64,000 nucleotides of DNA from Bacteroidota bacterium. GTDB lineage: Bacteria; Bacteroidota; Ignavibacteria; Ignavibacteriales; Ignavibacteriaceae. The DNA lies in assembly GCA_021777835.1 (NCBI GenBank), contig JAJYDC010000015.1, positions 18,546-82,545 of the forward strand, given 5' to 3'. Position 1 is the first letter of the stretch. Every line of letters starts with the position of its first letter. Shown in pieces: positions 27,716-39,166 of this stretch. The notes under the pieces were generated by a model that was not told the origin of the DNA, searched no databases, and worked only from the letters and a program-made list of their open reading frames with translations. Made by a program: the position numbers and the translations under genes.

Positions 27716-27784
27716 TTTAATTGTGGTATTTCTATTACTTATTAGTATCTAAAATATATTAAAAACAAACTTGGGGCATATATA

Positions 27785-29092
27785 ATGAATAAAAATGTAG
27801 GCTCTAATAACCCTCGTTATTATACTAACTTAAAACTATTTCAGCTTGCTGTAATTACTTCTCTTAGAAAACTCAAGACTAGCTATGCTAAGCAAGAGGT
27901 CATCTATAAAAATGATAAATCCAACGGCATTTTAGCAACGTTGAGATTCCGCAGAAAATTAGCACTTACTAAAGTTGTAAAATTTAATAATAAATATTAT
28001 TCAACACCGACTGTCCCTGGATTCCCGTCTAAAGCATTTGATTACTCTGCTCAAAACGGAGGCCTGAACTTTAATTCAGCCGGAACCTTATTAAAGAAAC
28101 AGATGGACTCTTTATTCTTAGCAATTACCGATAAGTGTGTACTTAACTGTCGACATTGTTATGAAAAACATAATATCAATAAAGGTGTAAAAGTTGAACT
28201 GGAATATTGGAAGTCAGTAATTAATTTATTTCAGGCCAGGGGAGTAAGTATAATTATACTTACAGGAGGTGAACCTCTTTATGATTTTAACAGAACATTA
28301 GAATTGCTAAGTTATGGGAATAAAGACCTTTCTGATTTTCATCTTCATACTTCGGGAATGACTATAACAAAAGATAAAGCAAAAGCTTTAAAGGCTGCCG
28401 GTCTGTCAGCTGCAGCTGTAGGGTTAGACCATTACATCCCTGAAAAACATGATGAGATAAGAGGGAAAGGTTCTTTCAATTCTGCAGTTGAAGCTCTCAA
28501 GTTATTTAATGAAGAAGGGATTTTGACGTATGTAAATCTTTGTGCAACAAGAGATTTGATCCGATCTGGGGGCTTATGGAAATATTATGAATTGGTGAAT
28601 AATTTAAACGTGAGCATGATTGAACTGCTTGAACCTAAACCATGCGGCGGATTTTTCGGTGATGGATTTAAGGAATTAATAACAGCGGAAGATAAAAAAA
28701 TATTATTAGACTTTACAATTACTGGAAACTCATCCGGAAAATATAAAAATTTTCCTATCATCTATTACGTCGCACACATTGAAGGTAAAGATCAATTAGG
28801 CTGTAATATGGGCGGACTTTCCCTTCTTTATATTGACAGTGCTGGGAATGTTTGTCCTTGCGTATTTTTCCCTGTTTCATTCGGCAATATAAAAACTGAA
28901 AGCGCTGAAGTAATATTTAACAGAATGAGAAAAAGTATACCTCAGCCAATTAAGAGTGATTGTCCTTCTTTGAAATTTTCTAATGAGTTAAATGAACTTT
29001 TAAAAGAGAAAAAATTTATGCCTGTACCATATAACAATTTATGCGAAAGGTCTAAAAATATTTTGAGCTCTGAAATAATTTTTAGAGAATGA
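27785..29092 (+). CDS. Radical SAM protein with SPASM-like C-terminus
   Basis: The protein has 435 residues. The radical SAM cluster motif CVLNCRHC uses Cys118, Cys122 and Cys125, preceded by LFLAITDK. ILTGGEPLYDF is the GGE SAM-binding motif. The C-terminus has GCNMGGLSLLYIDSAGNVCPC and later cysteines (SDCPSLKF, YNNLCERS), a SPASM/twitch-type auxiliary cluster arrangement. The first 115 residues are an extra domain with no assigned role. SPASM enzymes often modify peptides or anchor-type substrates. No clear precursor peptide is adjacent; a large lipoprotein and a probable outer-membrane protein follow. Product unknown. Confidence 0.85.
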   Translation: MNKNVGSNNPRYYTNLKLFQLAVITSLRKLKTSYAKQEVIYKNDKSNGILATLRFRRKLALTKVVKFNNKYYSTPTVPGFPSKAFDYSAQNGGLNFNSAGTLLKKQMDSLFLAITDKCVLNCRHCYEKHNINKGVKVELEYWKSVINLFQARGVSIIILTGGEPLYDFNRTLELLSYGNKDLSDFHLHTSGMTITKDKAKALKAAGLSAAAVGLDHYIPEKHDEIRGKGSFNSAVEALKLFNEEGILTYVNLCATRDLIRSGGLWKYYELVNNLNVSMIELLEPKPCGGFFGDGFKELITAEDKKILLDFTITGNSSGKYKNFPIIYYVAHIEGKDQLGCNMGGLSLLYIDSAGNVCPCVFFPVSFGNIKTESAEVIFNRMRKSIPQPIKSDCPSLKFSNELNELLKEKKFMPVPYNNLCERSKNILSSEIIFRE

Positions 29093-29136
29093 GTTTAATA
29101 ATATTAAAATTTAAATAATTAAAAGTGGAGATTAAA

Positions 29137-31020
29137 ATGAAAAAAGTAATTTTAATTATCTTCTTAATGGTTGTCCTTTTCAATTATTTTAATGGCTGCA
29201 TTATCACTAGGACAGAAAAGATAACTAACAATTTTACTAAAGATAAAATAAACGAAGTTGTCCTTACAAACTATGAACAAATACACTTTGACTATAAGGG
29301 TGGTAAATATGTGGTCCATCCTTCAATAATAAAGGGGTTTTCATATAAAGGGATACCCTACCGTGTTGATCTGGATTCAGTTAAAGAAATAAGAGAATCA
29401 AATCTTCCGTCTATCGAGCCTGATGACCTTGCTCATAAAAATATAACTGAAATAATAACAAACCGATATAAACTAATTGAATTTGATTCCGCGGGTGCAG
29501 TATACAATAAAAGGGAAAATATGATTGAAGGTAATAATGATCAAGGTATCCCTCAAAAAATACCTGTGGATGAAACGTGGCAAATACATACAGTAAGACC
29601 CACCCTAGTATCATTATCGGATTTAGCTAAATCTAACAATTTGTTCATCGCACAAATTGTGGATAGGAATAATTGGGTTTACATATTTGATAAACATGGA
29701 GGGAAATTGGTTAAAAAACATTCAGCTATTACGGGCGTAACACGTGAAGGCGTATATGTAGAAGTAAATCCTGATAGTATATTATATGCAAATGTAACTA
29801 GAACTAATGTTGCTGAAAGTATCTTTGCAACTACAGGAATTGTACTGGCAGTTGCAGTAGGCATTGGTGTAATTATTGTCGCTACTAAAGAATCATGCCC
29901 GTTTGTTTATTCGTACATTGACGGTAAATATGTTTTTGATGCAGAACCTCTCGGTGGAGCTACATCCATGGTACTCGAAAGAACTGAGTATTCACGAATG
30001 GAACACTTAAAGGAAGTTAACAATAAATATAAAATTATGGTAAGGAACGAGGTTGAGGAAACTCAATACATAAATGAAATGAGTCTACTATGCATTAAAC
30101 ATGACCCAGATAAACAAGTATATCCAGGTATTAATAGTAATTTCTATCAAATAAAAGATCCAATAAAACCTCTTGCTGCCTTCGATGAAAAGGGAACGGA
30201 TCTCAAAAAAGTCGTCTCTTACGATGATCAACTATTTTGGCAGACTAAAATGCCGGTTAATTCATACCTTTTGAATAAGAATTATCGCCAGACACTCACT
30301 TTTGTCTTCCCAAAACCCGATACTGCAAAAACAGTTAAACTAATAATAAATGCCGGAACGAGCCTTTGGGGATCGAGAATGATAAAGGAGATGCTTCAGT
30401 TATATGGTAATTATATTGATACATGGTATTCGAAAATTAATCAGAAAGGTATGGAATACTATCAAATGATGAATTTTATTAATTCGGAAGAACTATATCA
30501 ATTAAAAATATATGTAAAGAATAATAATTCGTGGATTGAAAAAAGTTTAATAAACGGCGGCGGTCCCTTAATTAGTGAAACAAGAGTTTATAACCTTGAT
30601 ATTTCTGATATTAAAGGTGATTCCCTCATTATAAAATGTAATCCTCCGTATGGATTTTGGACTGTAAATTATACAGCAGTTGAATACAATTATTTTTCAA
30701 CTCCAGCAGTGGAAACCATACCTCTAATTGAGGCAATAGCAAACTCAAGAACTGATATTAAAGATAAAATAATTTCAAGCGACAGCATATATCAAGTTAT
30801 GCCTAATGTCGGAGATCAATTTTTTGCTGTTTACAAGGCAGAGGGAAACAATAATGAAATTGCAAACTGCTATTTTCTTAAAACAACCGGTTATTATAAA
30901 ATTCATATAGACAAGAATCGTACTTTACAATTTGATAGGCTTAGCAGTTTAACAAAACCCGGAGAAATTGTAAGATGGTCTAATGAAAATTATCAGAAAT
31001 GGGTAAACGGGGAAAATTAA
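29137..31020 (+). CDS. Large lipoprotein of unknown function
   Basis: The protein has 627 residues from the ATG at 29137, chosen over the GTG at 29125 because it directly starts MKKVILIIF and is preceded by GTGGAG. The lipobox ends in FNGC with Cys21. Residues about 20-230 contain three similar segments (NYEQIHFDYKGGKYVVHP, NRYKLIEFDSAGAVYNK, NNWVYIFDKHGGKLVKK). A hydrophobic stretch follows (TTGIVLAVAVGIGVIIVA), then a cysteine and the segment FVYSYIDGKYVFDAEPLGG, which I have the impression of having met in uncharacterised proteins of related bacteria. The rest is beta-rich. Function unknown. It lies between the radical SAM and beta-barrel-type genes on one strand. Confidence 0.75.
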   Translation: MKKVILIIFLMVVLFNYFNGCIITRTEKITNNFTKDKINEVVLTNYEQIHFDYKGGKYVVHPSIIKGFSYKGIPYRVDLDSVKEIRESNLPSIEPDDLAHKNITEIITNRYKLIEFDSAGAVYNKRENMIEGNNDQGIPQKIPVDETWQIHTVRPTLVSLSDLAKSNNLFIAQIVDRNNWVYIFDKHGGKLVKKHSAITGVTREGVYVEVNPDSILYANVTRTNVAESIFATTGIVLAVAVGIGVIIVATKESCPFVYSYIDGKYVFDAEPLGGATSMVLERTEYSRMEHLKEVNNKYKIMVRNEVEETQYINEMSLLCIKHDPDKQVYPGINSNFYQIKDPIKPLAAFDEKGTDLKKVVSYDDQLFWQTKMPVNSYLLNKNYRQTLTFVFPKPDTAKTVKLIINAGTSLWGSRMIKEMLQLYGNYIDTWYSKINQKGMEYYQMMNFINSEELYQLKIYVKNNNSWIEKSLINGGGPLISETRVYNLDISDIKGDSLIIKCNPPYGFWTVNYTAVEYNYFSTPAVETIPLIEAIANSRTDIKDKIISSDSIYQVMPNVGDQFFAVYKAEGNNNEIANCYFLKTTGYYKIHIDKNRTLQFDRLSSLTKPGEIVRWSNENYQKWVNGEN

Positions 31021-31034
31021 AATAGGTTGAAATT

Positions 31035-32240
31035 ATGAACAAAAAGATAATTTTATTTCCTATGTTATTTTGCTTTATCATAATAAGCAATATTTATTCT
31101 CAGGAGGAAAATAATAAATATAACAAATGGGTAAATATTGATAAAGGTTTGTTATTTAATCGTGTTATAGTTCAGAATTATGAAGGAAGAACTGTAGAAG
31201 GTTTACTATCCGGAATGATTGGAGATTCACTCTATTTAGATCAAAAAAATAAACAAAATATGATCATCGATCTTCATAAAATTAGATCTTTAATTATATA
31301 CGACGGAAGATCTTCGAGCGATGGAATTTTATACGGCATGTTAGCAGGTATGTATGCTGGAAATCTTATTCTTTCTACTAATAAAAACCCTAATGAAAAA
31401 TACATTGCTTACAATGGATTGGGCAGTTTAGTATTACTCAATTTATTATACCTAACTGCGGGTGGTGCAATTGGATATCCTGTTGACCAATCTTTAGTTA
31501 GAGAAAAAATAGTATTCTATTTCTCAGAGAATTTTGAAGAAAATAAATTAAAAATTAAATCACTTAAAGAATTTCTTTCTTCAGACAAAAGCAAGGGAAA
31601 TTTATACATAAATATCGATATGTCTCAAGTATTTACACGTAAATCGTCTTTAAGTGAGGATAACCAAAGAAATTTATACAATGATTATCCAATTAGGACA
31701 CGTAGCTTCAATTTACTCAGGAAAATAAGCATAACATATATGTTTTTCCCAAATATTGAATTAGGCTGTACAATTTGCTGGTTTGGAGAGCCAAATTTGG
31801 ACTATTTAACCTTATATAATATAAATAAATGTTGTGACTATAAATATGTCGACATAAATGAAACATTTCACGCAATTGGCTATTTCTTTATTGCAAATTA
31901 TCATCTCTTAAATAATATCCTTCCGTCATTTCTTGAATTCTCAGCAGGTGCAGGTTTCGGATTAAGTAAAATAGATTATTTGAATAAGTATTCCTCAGAT
32001 GAATATATCTATCCAAACTCGACACACAATGAAAGAATTATAAATATCAATTTGAAAAAAATAAGTTATATTATGACATCTCGTATGAATTTATATTTAT
32101 CCTCAAAATCTTATTTTTCACTAATATGTGACTATGTTTTTGTCCCTGGAAAGACACTTCCGGCAATACCGGAATTGTCTTTGAAAGAAAGACAATTTGG
32201 CAATTTTAGTATTGGATTAGGTGTTGGATTTAATTTCTAA
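31035..32240 (+). CDS. Hypothetical exported protein, probably outer-membrane
   Basis: The protein has 401 residues. A signal peptide (ending NIYSQ at about residue 23) is followed by a domain with VIVQNYEGRTVEGLLSGMIG and IDLHKIRSLIIYDG, resembling small beta-sheet repeats also seen in the preceding lipoprotein. Two hydrophobic glycine-rich segments follow near residues 100-150, and then a C-terminal half with alternating aromatic strands that ends FGNFSIGLGVGFNF, a typical outer-membrane barrel terminus. It follows the lipoprotein by 14 bases, so the two are co-transcribed and may interact. Function unknown. Confidence 0.7.
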   Translation: MNKKIILFPMLFCFIIISNIYSQEENNKYNKWVNIDKGLLFNRVIVQNYEGRTVEGLLSGMIGDSLYLDQKNKQNMIIDLHKIRSLIIYDGRSSSDGILYGMLAGMYAGNLILSTNKNPNEKYIAYNGLGSLVLLNLLYLTAGGAIGYPVDQSLVREKIVFYFSENFEENKLKIKSLKEFLSSDKSKGNLYINIDMSQVFTRKSSLSEDNQRNLYNDYPIRTRSFNLLRKISITYMFFPNIELGCTICWFGEPNLDYLTLYNINKCCDYKYVDINETFHAIGYFFIANYHLLNNILPSFLEFSAGAGFGLSKIDYLNKYSSDEYIYPNSTHNERIININLKKISYIMTSRMNLYLSSKSYFSLICDYVFVPGKTLPAIPELSLKERQFGNFSIGLGVGFNF

Positions 32241-32506
32241 TTACATGTTTTATAAAAGTGGGAAAAACACTAATCATTAAAAAAGTATGATTTGATAATT
32301 CGAATTAAAACTATATCCCATATACTACATTAATCCCTAAAGTTTCTCAATTCTTTGATGAGCAAGTTCGGATCAACAATATTTATACTATTATTTATTT
32401 TGCACTTAACTGAATAATAAGAGTCAATTAAGATTGCTTTTTTACGGCTATGTATCTATTTTTGATCTCTGAAATTTTTCAACTACTAAGTGGAGAATAA
32501 TGTTTT

Positions 32507-34591
32507 ATGGGCACAATGTCCAAAATGAGAAGCTTAACTCCGATCTTTATTATCGGTACAGGTGCTTTCTTTGCGCTGTTTATGATTGTATCAAACTCCG
32601 ATATAATGGAAGTTTTTGGTGCCAGATCAAATAACGTCGGTTCAATCAACGGTACGGAAATTTCCTATCAGGAATTTACAAAAGCTATTGATACTCAAAG
32701 AGAAAATCAAAAAGCCCAAACAGGCAAAGATGTTTCCGACGATAACATGGATCAGTTTAGAGATCAAGTTTGGGACGCCATGATAACAGAAACCTTGTTG
32801 CAGCAGCAAATTAAAAAGTATGGTATAACAGTAACCGACCAGGAAATAAAAGATGTTATCCTTAGCGATAACCCGCCACAATTCCTAAAACAAAATTTTG
32901 TCGATTCCACCGGTAAGTTCAATAAACAGTTGTATATGAGCGCTATTATGGACCCGAGGAATGCTAAGCCTCTTCTTCAAGCTGAAGATTATATTAGACA
33001 AAATCTGCTTAATCAAAAACTTCAAAGTATGGTCCTCGCTGCCGTTAACGTAGGAGAAGCTGAAGTTAAAAAGGAATTTATAAATCAGAATACAAAGATA
33101 AATGCACAATATGATTATATAAATATTAGTCAAATCCCTGATTCTGTTATTAAATATAACGACGAAGATTTGAAGAATTATTACAACAATAATCTTGATA
33201 AATTTGAAATTAAAGCTCAACGCAAATTAAAGTATGTGATTTTCCCTAATTTGGCATCGGCTGAAGACTCGTCAATTGTGAAAAGCACTCTCCAAAGTAT
33301 AGTAGATGAAATGAAGAATGATACTACTAGTTTCAAGACTCTAGTATCTACTTATTCTTCTGTACCTTATTCAAAGGATACTTTAGCGCTAAATGCATTC
33401 TCACCTAAAGCCGCTATCTTAATATCTAACGCTAAACCCGGAGAAATTATTGGACCCGTTGCATCCCCTCAAGGATATGCTGTCTATCATTTTCTTGGAA
33501 GTGTCCCTTCAAATCAACCATTAGTTAGAGCTTCTCACATATTGATAAACGGCGGTAGCGATCAGCAGAATTATGATAACGCAATGAAAGTCTATAATGA
33601 ATTAAAAGCTGGTGCTAATTTTGCTAAAGTTGCTGAGCAAGTTTCTAAAGACCCCGGAAGTGCTAGGAACGGCGGAGACTTAGGCTGGTTCGGAAGAGGA
33701 CAAATGATCCCTGCATTTGAAAATGCAGCCTTCTCTGGTAAGGTAGGAGAAATTCAAAAGCCTATTAAAACAAATTATGGCTATCATATTATTATGGTTA
33801 CCGGTAAATCTGATAAGAAATATGTTGTTGAACAAATTATAAATACTGTCACTCCATCAGCTTCAACTAAAGACAATATTCTTAATAAGGCTAAGGACTT
33901 TTCATATATTTCAAATAAAGATGGCTTTGACAAAGAAGCTCAGTTAATGAATTATCATATTACTGAAACTCCTCCTTTTGAAAAGAACGCAACCTATATA
34001 CCAGGTATTGGTGCAAATGCCTACCTATTGAACTTCGCGTTCAAGAGTGACTTGAATGCCATTAGCGATCCCATCCATACTCAACAAGGATACGTGGTAG
34101 CTGAAGTATCAGGAATTATAAAGGAAGGCGTAAAATCATTTGATGAAGTTAAAGGCTTCGTTAAATCAATGGTCATAAGAGAGAAGAAATTTGAAATTGC
34201 AGAGAAAGAAGCAGAATCAATAAAGAATAAAATTGGCGGGGACTTAAGCAAGGCCCCTTCTATTGATCCTAAAGTTTCTTACGATACAACAGGTTTGTAT
34301 ACTCCGAATACTCCATCTCAAAAGATTAGCTTCGAATATAATTTTATCTCAAATTCTAAGACACTAAAGGTGAATACAGTTTCTGACCCGGTTAAAGGAG
34401 CTAATGGTTATTACTTGATAAAAGTAATATATAGAACTCCTTTTGACTCTACAGCTTTTCAGAATCAGGAAGCCCAAATTCGTCAAAATCTTCTTCAATC
34501 AAGAAGAAATATTTATCTAAGTCAATGGCTGGCTAACTTAAAGAAGAGTGCTGATATAGTAGATAACCGTCAGAAGTTTTTCAACCAATAA
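32507..34591 (+). CDS. SurA/PpiD-like peptidyl-prolyl isomerase, membrane-anchored
   Basis: The protein has 694 residues. One membrane helix (TPIFIIGTGAFFALFMIV, residues 11-28) is followed by a SurA_N-type domain (VGSINGTEISYQEF, QQQIKKYGITVTDQEI). The PpiC domain lies near residues 340-440 (VRASHILINGGSD, ARNGGDLGWFGRGQMIPAFE, NYGYHIIMV). A second, degenerate parvulin-like region follows. It resembles PpiD more than SurA because of the membrane anchor. Such proteins chaperone newly exported proteins in the periplasm. The start at 32507 has GTGGAG about a dozen bases upstream; an ATG nine bases further in is an alternative. A terminator follows. Confidence 0.9.
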   Translation: MGTMSKMRSLTPIFIIGTGAFFALFMIVSNSDIMEVFGARSNNVGSINGTEISYQEFTKAIDTQRENQKAQTGKDVSDDNMDQFRDQVWDAMITETLLQQQIKKYGITVTDQEIKDVILSDNPPQFLKQNFVDSTGKFNKQLYMSAIMDPRNAKPLLQAEDYIRQNLLNQKLQSMVLAAVNVGEAEVKKEFINQNTKINAQYDYINISQIPDSVIKYNDEDLKNYYNNNLDKFEIKAQRKLKYVIFPNLASAEDSSIVKSTLQSIVDEMKNDTTSFKTLVSTYSSVPYSKDTLALNAFSPKAAILISNAKPGEIIGPVASPQGYAVYHFLGSVPSNQPLVRASHILINGGSDQQNYDNAMKVYNELKAGANFAKVAEQVSKDPGSARNGGDLGWFGRGQMIPAFENAAFSGKVGEIQKPIKTNYGYHIIMVTGKSDKKYVVEQIINTVTPSASTKDNILNKAKDFSYISNKDGFDKEAQLMNYHITETPPFEKNATYIPGIGANAYLLNFAFKSDLNAISDPIHTQQGYVVAEVSGIIKEGVKSFDEVKGFVKSMVIREKKFEIAEKEAESIKNKIGGDLSKAPSIDPKVSYDTTGLYTPNTPSQKISFEYNFISNSKTLKVNTVSDPVKGANGYYLIKVIYRTPFDSTAFQNQEAQIRQNLLQSRRNIYLSQWLANLKKSADIVDNRQKFFNQ

Positions 34592-34615
34592 TTAAAAACA
34601 AATATTCATTACTCT

Positions 34616-34647
34616 AACCCTCAGCATTTTCCTGAGGGTTTTTATTT
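34616..34647 (+). terminator. Rho-independent terminator after the PPIase gene
   Basis: AACCCTCAG and CTGAGGGTT form a nine-base perfect stem around a seven-base loop, followed by TTTATTTT. It starts 25 bases after the stop codon and ends just before the aroK start. Confidence 0.85.
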
Positions 34648-34665
34648 TAAGCTGTTTAAAAGAAT

Positions 34666-35220
34666 ATGAAAAATAATATTATTTATTTAACTGGCTTTAT
34701 GGGATCTGGCAAGAGTACTATCGGACCCATTCTTGCTAATACTCTTGGATGGGACTTTTATGATCTAGATCAGTTGATAGAGCAAAGTTTAGGTAAAAAA
34801 ATAGTAGATATCTTCAATGATGAAGGTGAGAAGTATTTTAGGCAGGTTGAACAGGAAACCTTTAAGAAACTATCAAGTCAAGATAAGGTCGTAATAGCAT
34901 TGGGCGGTGGGGCAATGGCTAACCAACTAAATATTGATTACTTCAAAAAACATGGGAAAATAATATATCTTAAAATATCACCTGAAGAAGCCTATAAGCG
35001 CCTTAAATTTAAAAGGGATAGACCAGTCTTAATTAAAGACGGTACTATTGATCTAGCAAAACCTGACTTTATACAAAAGTTGCAGGAATTATTAAAGAAC
35101 CGAAGCCATTTCTATGAACAAGCTGATCTCATCATAGATGTTAATAATGCTGCAATCGGTAGAACAGTTGATAAAATTGCTAATATTATCTTAAACAGCA
35201 AGTTGTTTGAATCTATTTGA
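34666..35220 (+). CDS. aroK: Shikimate kinase
   Basis: The protein has 184 residues. The P-loop reads GFMGSGKST near residue 15; then FYDLDQLIEQ binds shikimate, FRQVEQETFKKL carries the shikimate-binding arginine, and VIALGGGAM is the third conserved motif. The lid has KRDRPVL. It phosphorylates shikimate with ATP in the chorismate pathway. aroB follows 15 bases later on the same strand, so the pair forms a small aromatic-synthesis operon. Confidence 0.95.
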   Translation: MKNNIIYLTGFMGSGKSTIGPILANTLGWDFYDLDQLIEQSLGKKIVDIFNDEGEKYFRQVEQETFKKLSSQDKVVIALGGGAMANQLNIDYFKKHGKIIYLKISPEEAYKRLKFKRDRPVLIKDGTIDLAKPDFIQKLQELLKNRSHFYEQADLIIDVNNAAIGRTVDKIANIILNSKLFESI

Positions 35221-35235
35221 AAGGAAGAATCCTAA

Positions 35236-36339
35236 GTGAAAAAATTAGAAGTAAAAAGAATTATTGTACCCTTAAAAGAAAATCCTTACCCGGTTTATAT
35301 AGGGAACTCTATTTTATCGCAGCTTCCTGAATTAATAGAAGTGTCTTTCCCTCAAAGGAATATATTTGTTGTTATTGATGGGAATATAGACAGAACCTGG
35401 GGCAGGATAATTCGTAAAATTCTTTCTGCGTCTGCTAAAAAAATTACTTTCTATAAACTGACTCCGGGAGAATCATCCAAAAACTATTTAGAACTGAATA
35501 AAATATATACCGCTTTATTAGATGGAAATTACGGCAGAGACACATTATTGATCTCTATTGGCGGCGGAGTTACAGGTGATTTATCAGGGTTTGCTGCATC
35601 ATCTTTTATGCGGGGAATAAGTCTTATACATATTCCTACTACTCTTCTTGCGGCAGTTGACAGTTCTATCGGAGGGAAAACAGGCATAAACTTCCTAAAG
35701 AAAAAGAATATGATCGGAGCATTTTATCAGCCTGCTTTTGTCTTTATAGATACTAACTTCTTCACTACACTTCCTCATCAGGAGATTATTTCAGGTGCAG
35801 GAGAAATTATAAAATATGCATATTTATCTGACAGAAACTTCTTTAACTATCTGCAGAAGAATTTTGACTCTCTTATTAAATTACAGCCCGATGTTATAAA
35901 TGAATCAGTTATTAAGTCTGTTTCAATAAAAGCTTCGGTCGTATCTCAAGACGAAAAAGAAAGCGGTCTAAGGCAAATATTAAATCTTGGGCATACTTTT
36001 GCTCACGCATTTGAGACTGGACTAAATTTCAAAATTAAACATGGGGAAGCTGTTGCAGCAGGAATTATTTCGGCACTAATATTATCTAATAAGCTTGAAC
36101 TGCTTTCTACTAGAAATATGAATGAGTATTTATCCCTTCCTTCAAAAATAAGACCTCCCAAAAACCTTGGTAATCTAAAACCGGAAAGCATTTACAATCT
36201 TATGCTGACAGACAAAAAAAACAGGGATGGAAAAATTAAGTTTGTATTGTTAAAGGGAATAGGTGAACTTGTCCTCGGAGCTGAAGCAGCAAAACTGGAA
36301 ATCTTTACCTCCCTCCAGGAAGCAAAAGAATATTATTAA
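35236..36339 (+). CDS. aroB: 3-dehydroquinate synthase
   Basis: The protein has 367 residues from a GTG start at 35236 preceded by AAGGAAG. The NAD-binding motif ISIGGGVTGDLSGFAAS and the segments HIPTTLLAAVDSSIGGKTGIN and LNLGHTFAHAFE identify the enzyme; the zinc ligands are the histidine in LGHTFAHA, a second histidine (IKHGEA) and a glutamate. It converts DAHP into 3-dehydroquinate, the second step of the shikimate pathway. It is co-transcribed with aroK. A hairpin with a 14-base stem follows 45 bases downstream. Confidence 0.95.
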   Translation: MKKLEVKRIIVPLKENPYPVYIGNSILSQLPELIEVSFPQRNIFVVIDGNIDRTWGRIIRKILSASAKKITFYKLTPGESSKNYLELNKIYTALLDGNYGRDTLLISIGGGVTGDLSGFAASSFMRGISLIHIPTTLLAAVDSSIGGKTGINFLKKKNMIGAFYQPAFVFIDTNFFTTLPHQEIISGAGEIIKYAYLSDRNFFNYLQKNFDSLIKLQPDVINESVIKSVSIKASVVSQDEKESGLRQILNLGHTFAHAFETGLNFKIKHGEAVAAGIISALILSNKLELLSTRNMNEYLSLPSKIRPPKNLGNLKPESIYNLMLTDKKNRDGKIKFVLLKGIGELVLGAEAAKLEIFTSLQEAKEYY

Positions 36340-36384
36340 ACAAAATTAGTAGTAAGCTTACAATCATTACACTTTAAAATGAAG

Positions 36385-36418
36385 AAGCTCTCTGATTTGA
36401 GGGAAAATCAGAGAGCTT
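36385..36418. terminator. Strong hairpin between aroB and gapA
   Basis: AAGCTCTCTGATTT (36385-36398) and AAATCAGAGAGCTT (36405-36418) form a perfect 14-base stem with a six-base loop (GAGGGA). There is no T-run after it on the plus strand, so it may stabilise the aroB transcript or terminate with help from another factor rather than act as a classical terminator. Confidence 0.55.
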
Positions 36419-36610
36419 AATGTGACATTTAAAGGGGGGAAGTTTTGCTTAAAAACTATTTTCTATTTTCAGGTTTATAATAACAACTTAAATGCCACTT
36501 CAAAAATGAAGAATAACGATCAAAAGCGATAACTATAATGGTTCATTTTAAGATTAGTGGTAGATTTTACCTAATTTGGTACATCTTTTACATGTAAAAA
36601 GGTAATTCCT

Positions 36611-37785
<1,175 letters not shown>

Positions 37786-37796
37786 AAAATCTATAT

Positions 37797-37828
37797 AAAA
37801 GACGGAGCGAAAGCTTCGTCTTTTTTTT
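37797..37828 (+). terminator. Rho-independent terminator between gapA and pgk
   Basis: AAAAGACG-g-AGC, loop GAAA, GCT-t-CGTCTTTT gives a nearly perfect 12-base stem with a stable GNRA-type tetraloop and a T-run. It begins 11 bases after the gapA stop. It suggests that pgk has its own promoter or depends on read-through. Confidence 0.88.
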
Positions 37829-37893
37829 ATTATTGTTCCTGATATTATCCTATTCGTAAAATATAAAATAACTATTGTTCAAGAGGGCTTAAT

Positions 37894-39090
37894 ATGAAAA
37901 AACTATCAATTGATAATCTAAATCTTAAAAATAAAAGAGTCCTTGTAAGAGTTGATTTCAATGTCCCGTTGGATGAAAATCTGACTATTACAGACGACAG
38001 AAGAATCTCATCCTCACTTCCGACAATCAATAAAATAATTGCCGAAGGCGGCAAGGCGATCTTAATGAGCCACCTTGGCAGACCAAAAGGAAAAGTAAAT
38101 CCTAAATACTCATTAAAACCCGTTGCCTCTAAGCTAAGTGAACTTTTAGGACAACCCGTTAAGTTGGCTCCCGACTGTGTCGGTGATGAAGTATTAAATT
38201 TAGTTAACAATATGGCACCGGGTGATGTTGTACTTCTGGAAAATCTAAGATTCCATGAGGAAGAAGAGAAAAATGACTCTGAATTCTCTAAAAACTTAGC
38301 AAAGCTCGGAGATGTTTATGTAAACGACGCCTTCGGCAGTGCTCATCGTGCACATGCATCAACTGAAGGTGTTACTAAATATGTCAAGCAGAATGCTTCG
38401 GGGTATTTAATGCAAAAGGAATTGGATTATCTTGGAAGCGCAATTTCTAATCCGGCAAGACCATACTGCGCTATTCTTGGCGGTGCTAAAATATCCGGTA
38501 AGATAGACGTTATCCAAAATTTGTTGGATAAAGTAGATACTATGATAATAGGTGGGGGAATGGCATATACTTTCTTTAAAGCCCAAGGAAAAGAAATCGG
38601 AAGTTCTCTTTTGGAAGCAGAAAAGATTGACCTTGCAAAGGAATTACTTGTTAAGTTGAGCAATTCTAAAGTAAAGTTTATGCTGCCTGTTGATGTAATG
38701 GTAGCTTCTGAATTTAAGAATGATTCACCCTCCGAAGCCGTTAGCATTGATAACATTCCTTCTGATAAAATGGGACTCGATATTGGTCCTAAAACAATTG
38801 AACTTTTTAGAAATGAATTATTGAAATCTAAGACTGTTGTGTGGAATGGTCCTATGGGCGTATTTGAAATGGATAACTTTGCTAAAGGCACAAATGCTGT
38901 AGCTCAGGCATTGGTAGAAGCGACCTCAAAAGGTAGTATTACTATTGTTGGAGGCGGCGATTCTGCAGCAGCTATCTCAAAAGCAGGGCTTGATGATAAA
39001 GTTTCTCATGTCTCTACAGGTGGCGGGGCGTCGTTAGAGTTCTTAGAAGGTAAAGTGCTTCCGGGAGTCGTTGCTTTAAGTGAGGCTTAA
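37894..39090 (+). CDS. pgk: Phosphoglycerate kinase
   Basis: The protein has 398 residues. The N-terminal motifs are [15 protein letters not shown] and [11 protein letters not shown]; the central motif is [14 protein letters not shown]; the nucleotide-binding half has [31 protein letters not shown] and [16 protein letters not shown]. It transfers phosphate from 1,3-bisphosphoglycerate to ADP in glycolysis. Motifs and length are complete. It follows gapA, separated by a terminator. Confidence 0.97.
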   Translation: MKKLSIDNLNLKNKRVLVRVDFNVPLDENLTITDDRRISSSLPTINKIIAEGGKAILMSHLGRPKGKVNPKYSLKPVASKLSELLGQPVKLAPDCVGDEVLNLVNNMAPGDVVLLENLRFHEEEEKNDSEFSKNLAKLGDVYVNDAFGSAHRAHASTEGVTKYVKQNASGYLMQKELDYLGSAISNPARPYCAILGGAKISGKIDVIQNLLDKVDTMIIGGGMAYTFFKAQGKEIGSSLLEAEKIDLAKELLVKLSNSKVKFMLPVDVMVASEFKNDSPSEAVSIDNIPSDKMGLDIGPKTIELFRNELLKSKTVVWNGPMGVFEMDNFAKGTNAVAQALVEATSKGSITIVGGGDSAAAISKAGLDDKVSHVSTGGGASLEFLEGKVLPGVVALSEA

Positions 39091-39166
39091 ACAACCTGAC
39101 TATGTTGTAGATTTGTTTAGATGTCCGTATTATTATTTTTGGAAATATATTTAAAGGAAATGTCTA

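Larger units (their letters stand above)
26864..27784. other. Long AT-rich intergenic region
   Basis: No protein-like frame is seen. The region is very AT-rich except for a GC-rich patch at 27226-27264, where GGGTA pairs with TACCC around AAGGCGCAGCCC and the palindrome AACTGCAGTT. A second palindrome, ACTCATTAATTGAGT, lies near 27425. Two minute frames have fair ribosome sites: 12 codons at 27561-27599 and, from a GTG, 23 codons at 27617-27688. Neither looks like a known peptide. The right end probably holds the promoter of the radical SAM gene. Confidence 0.45.
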
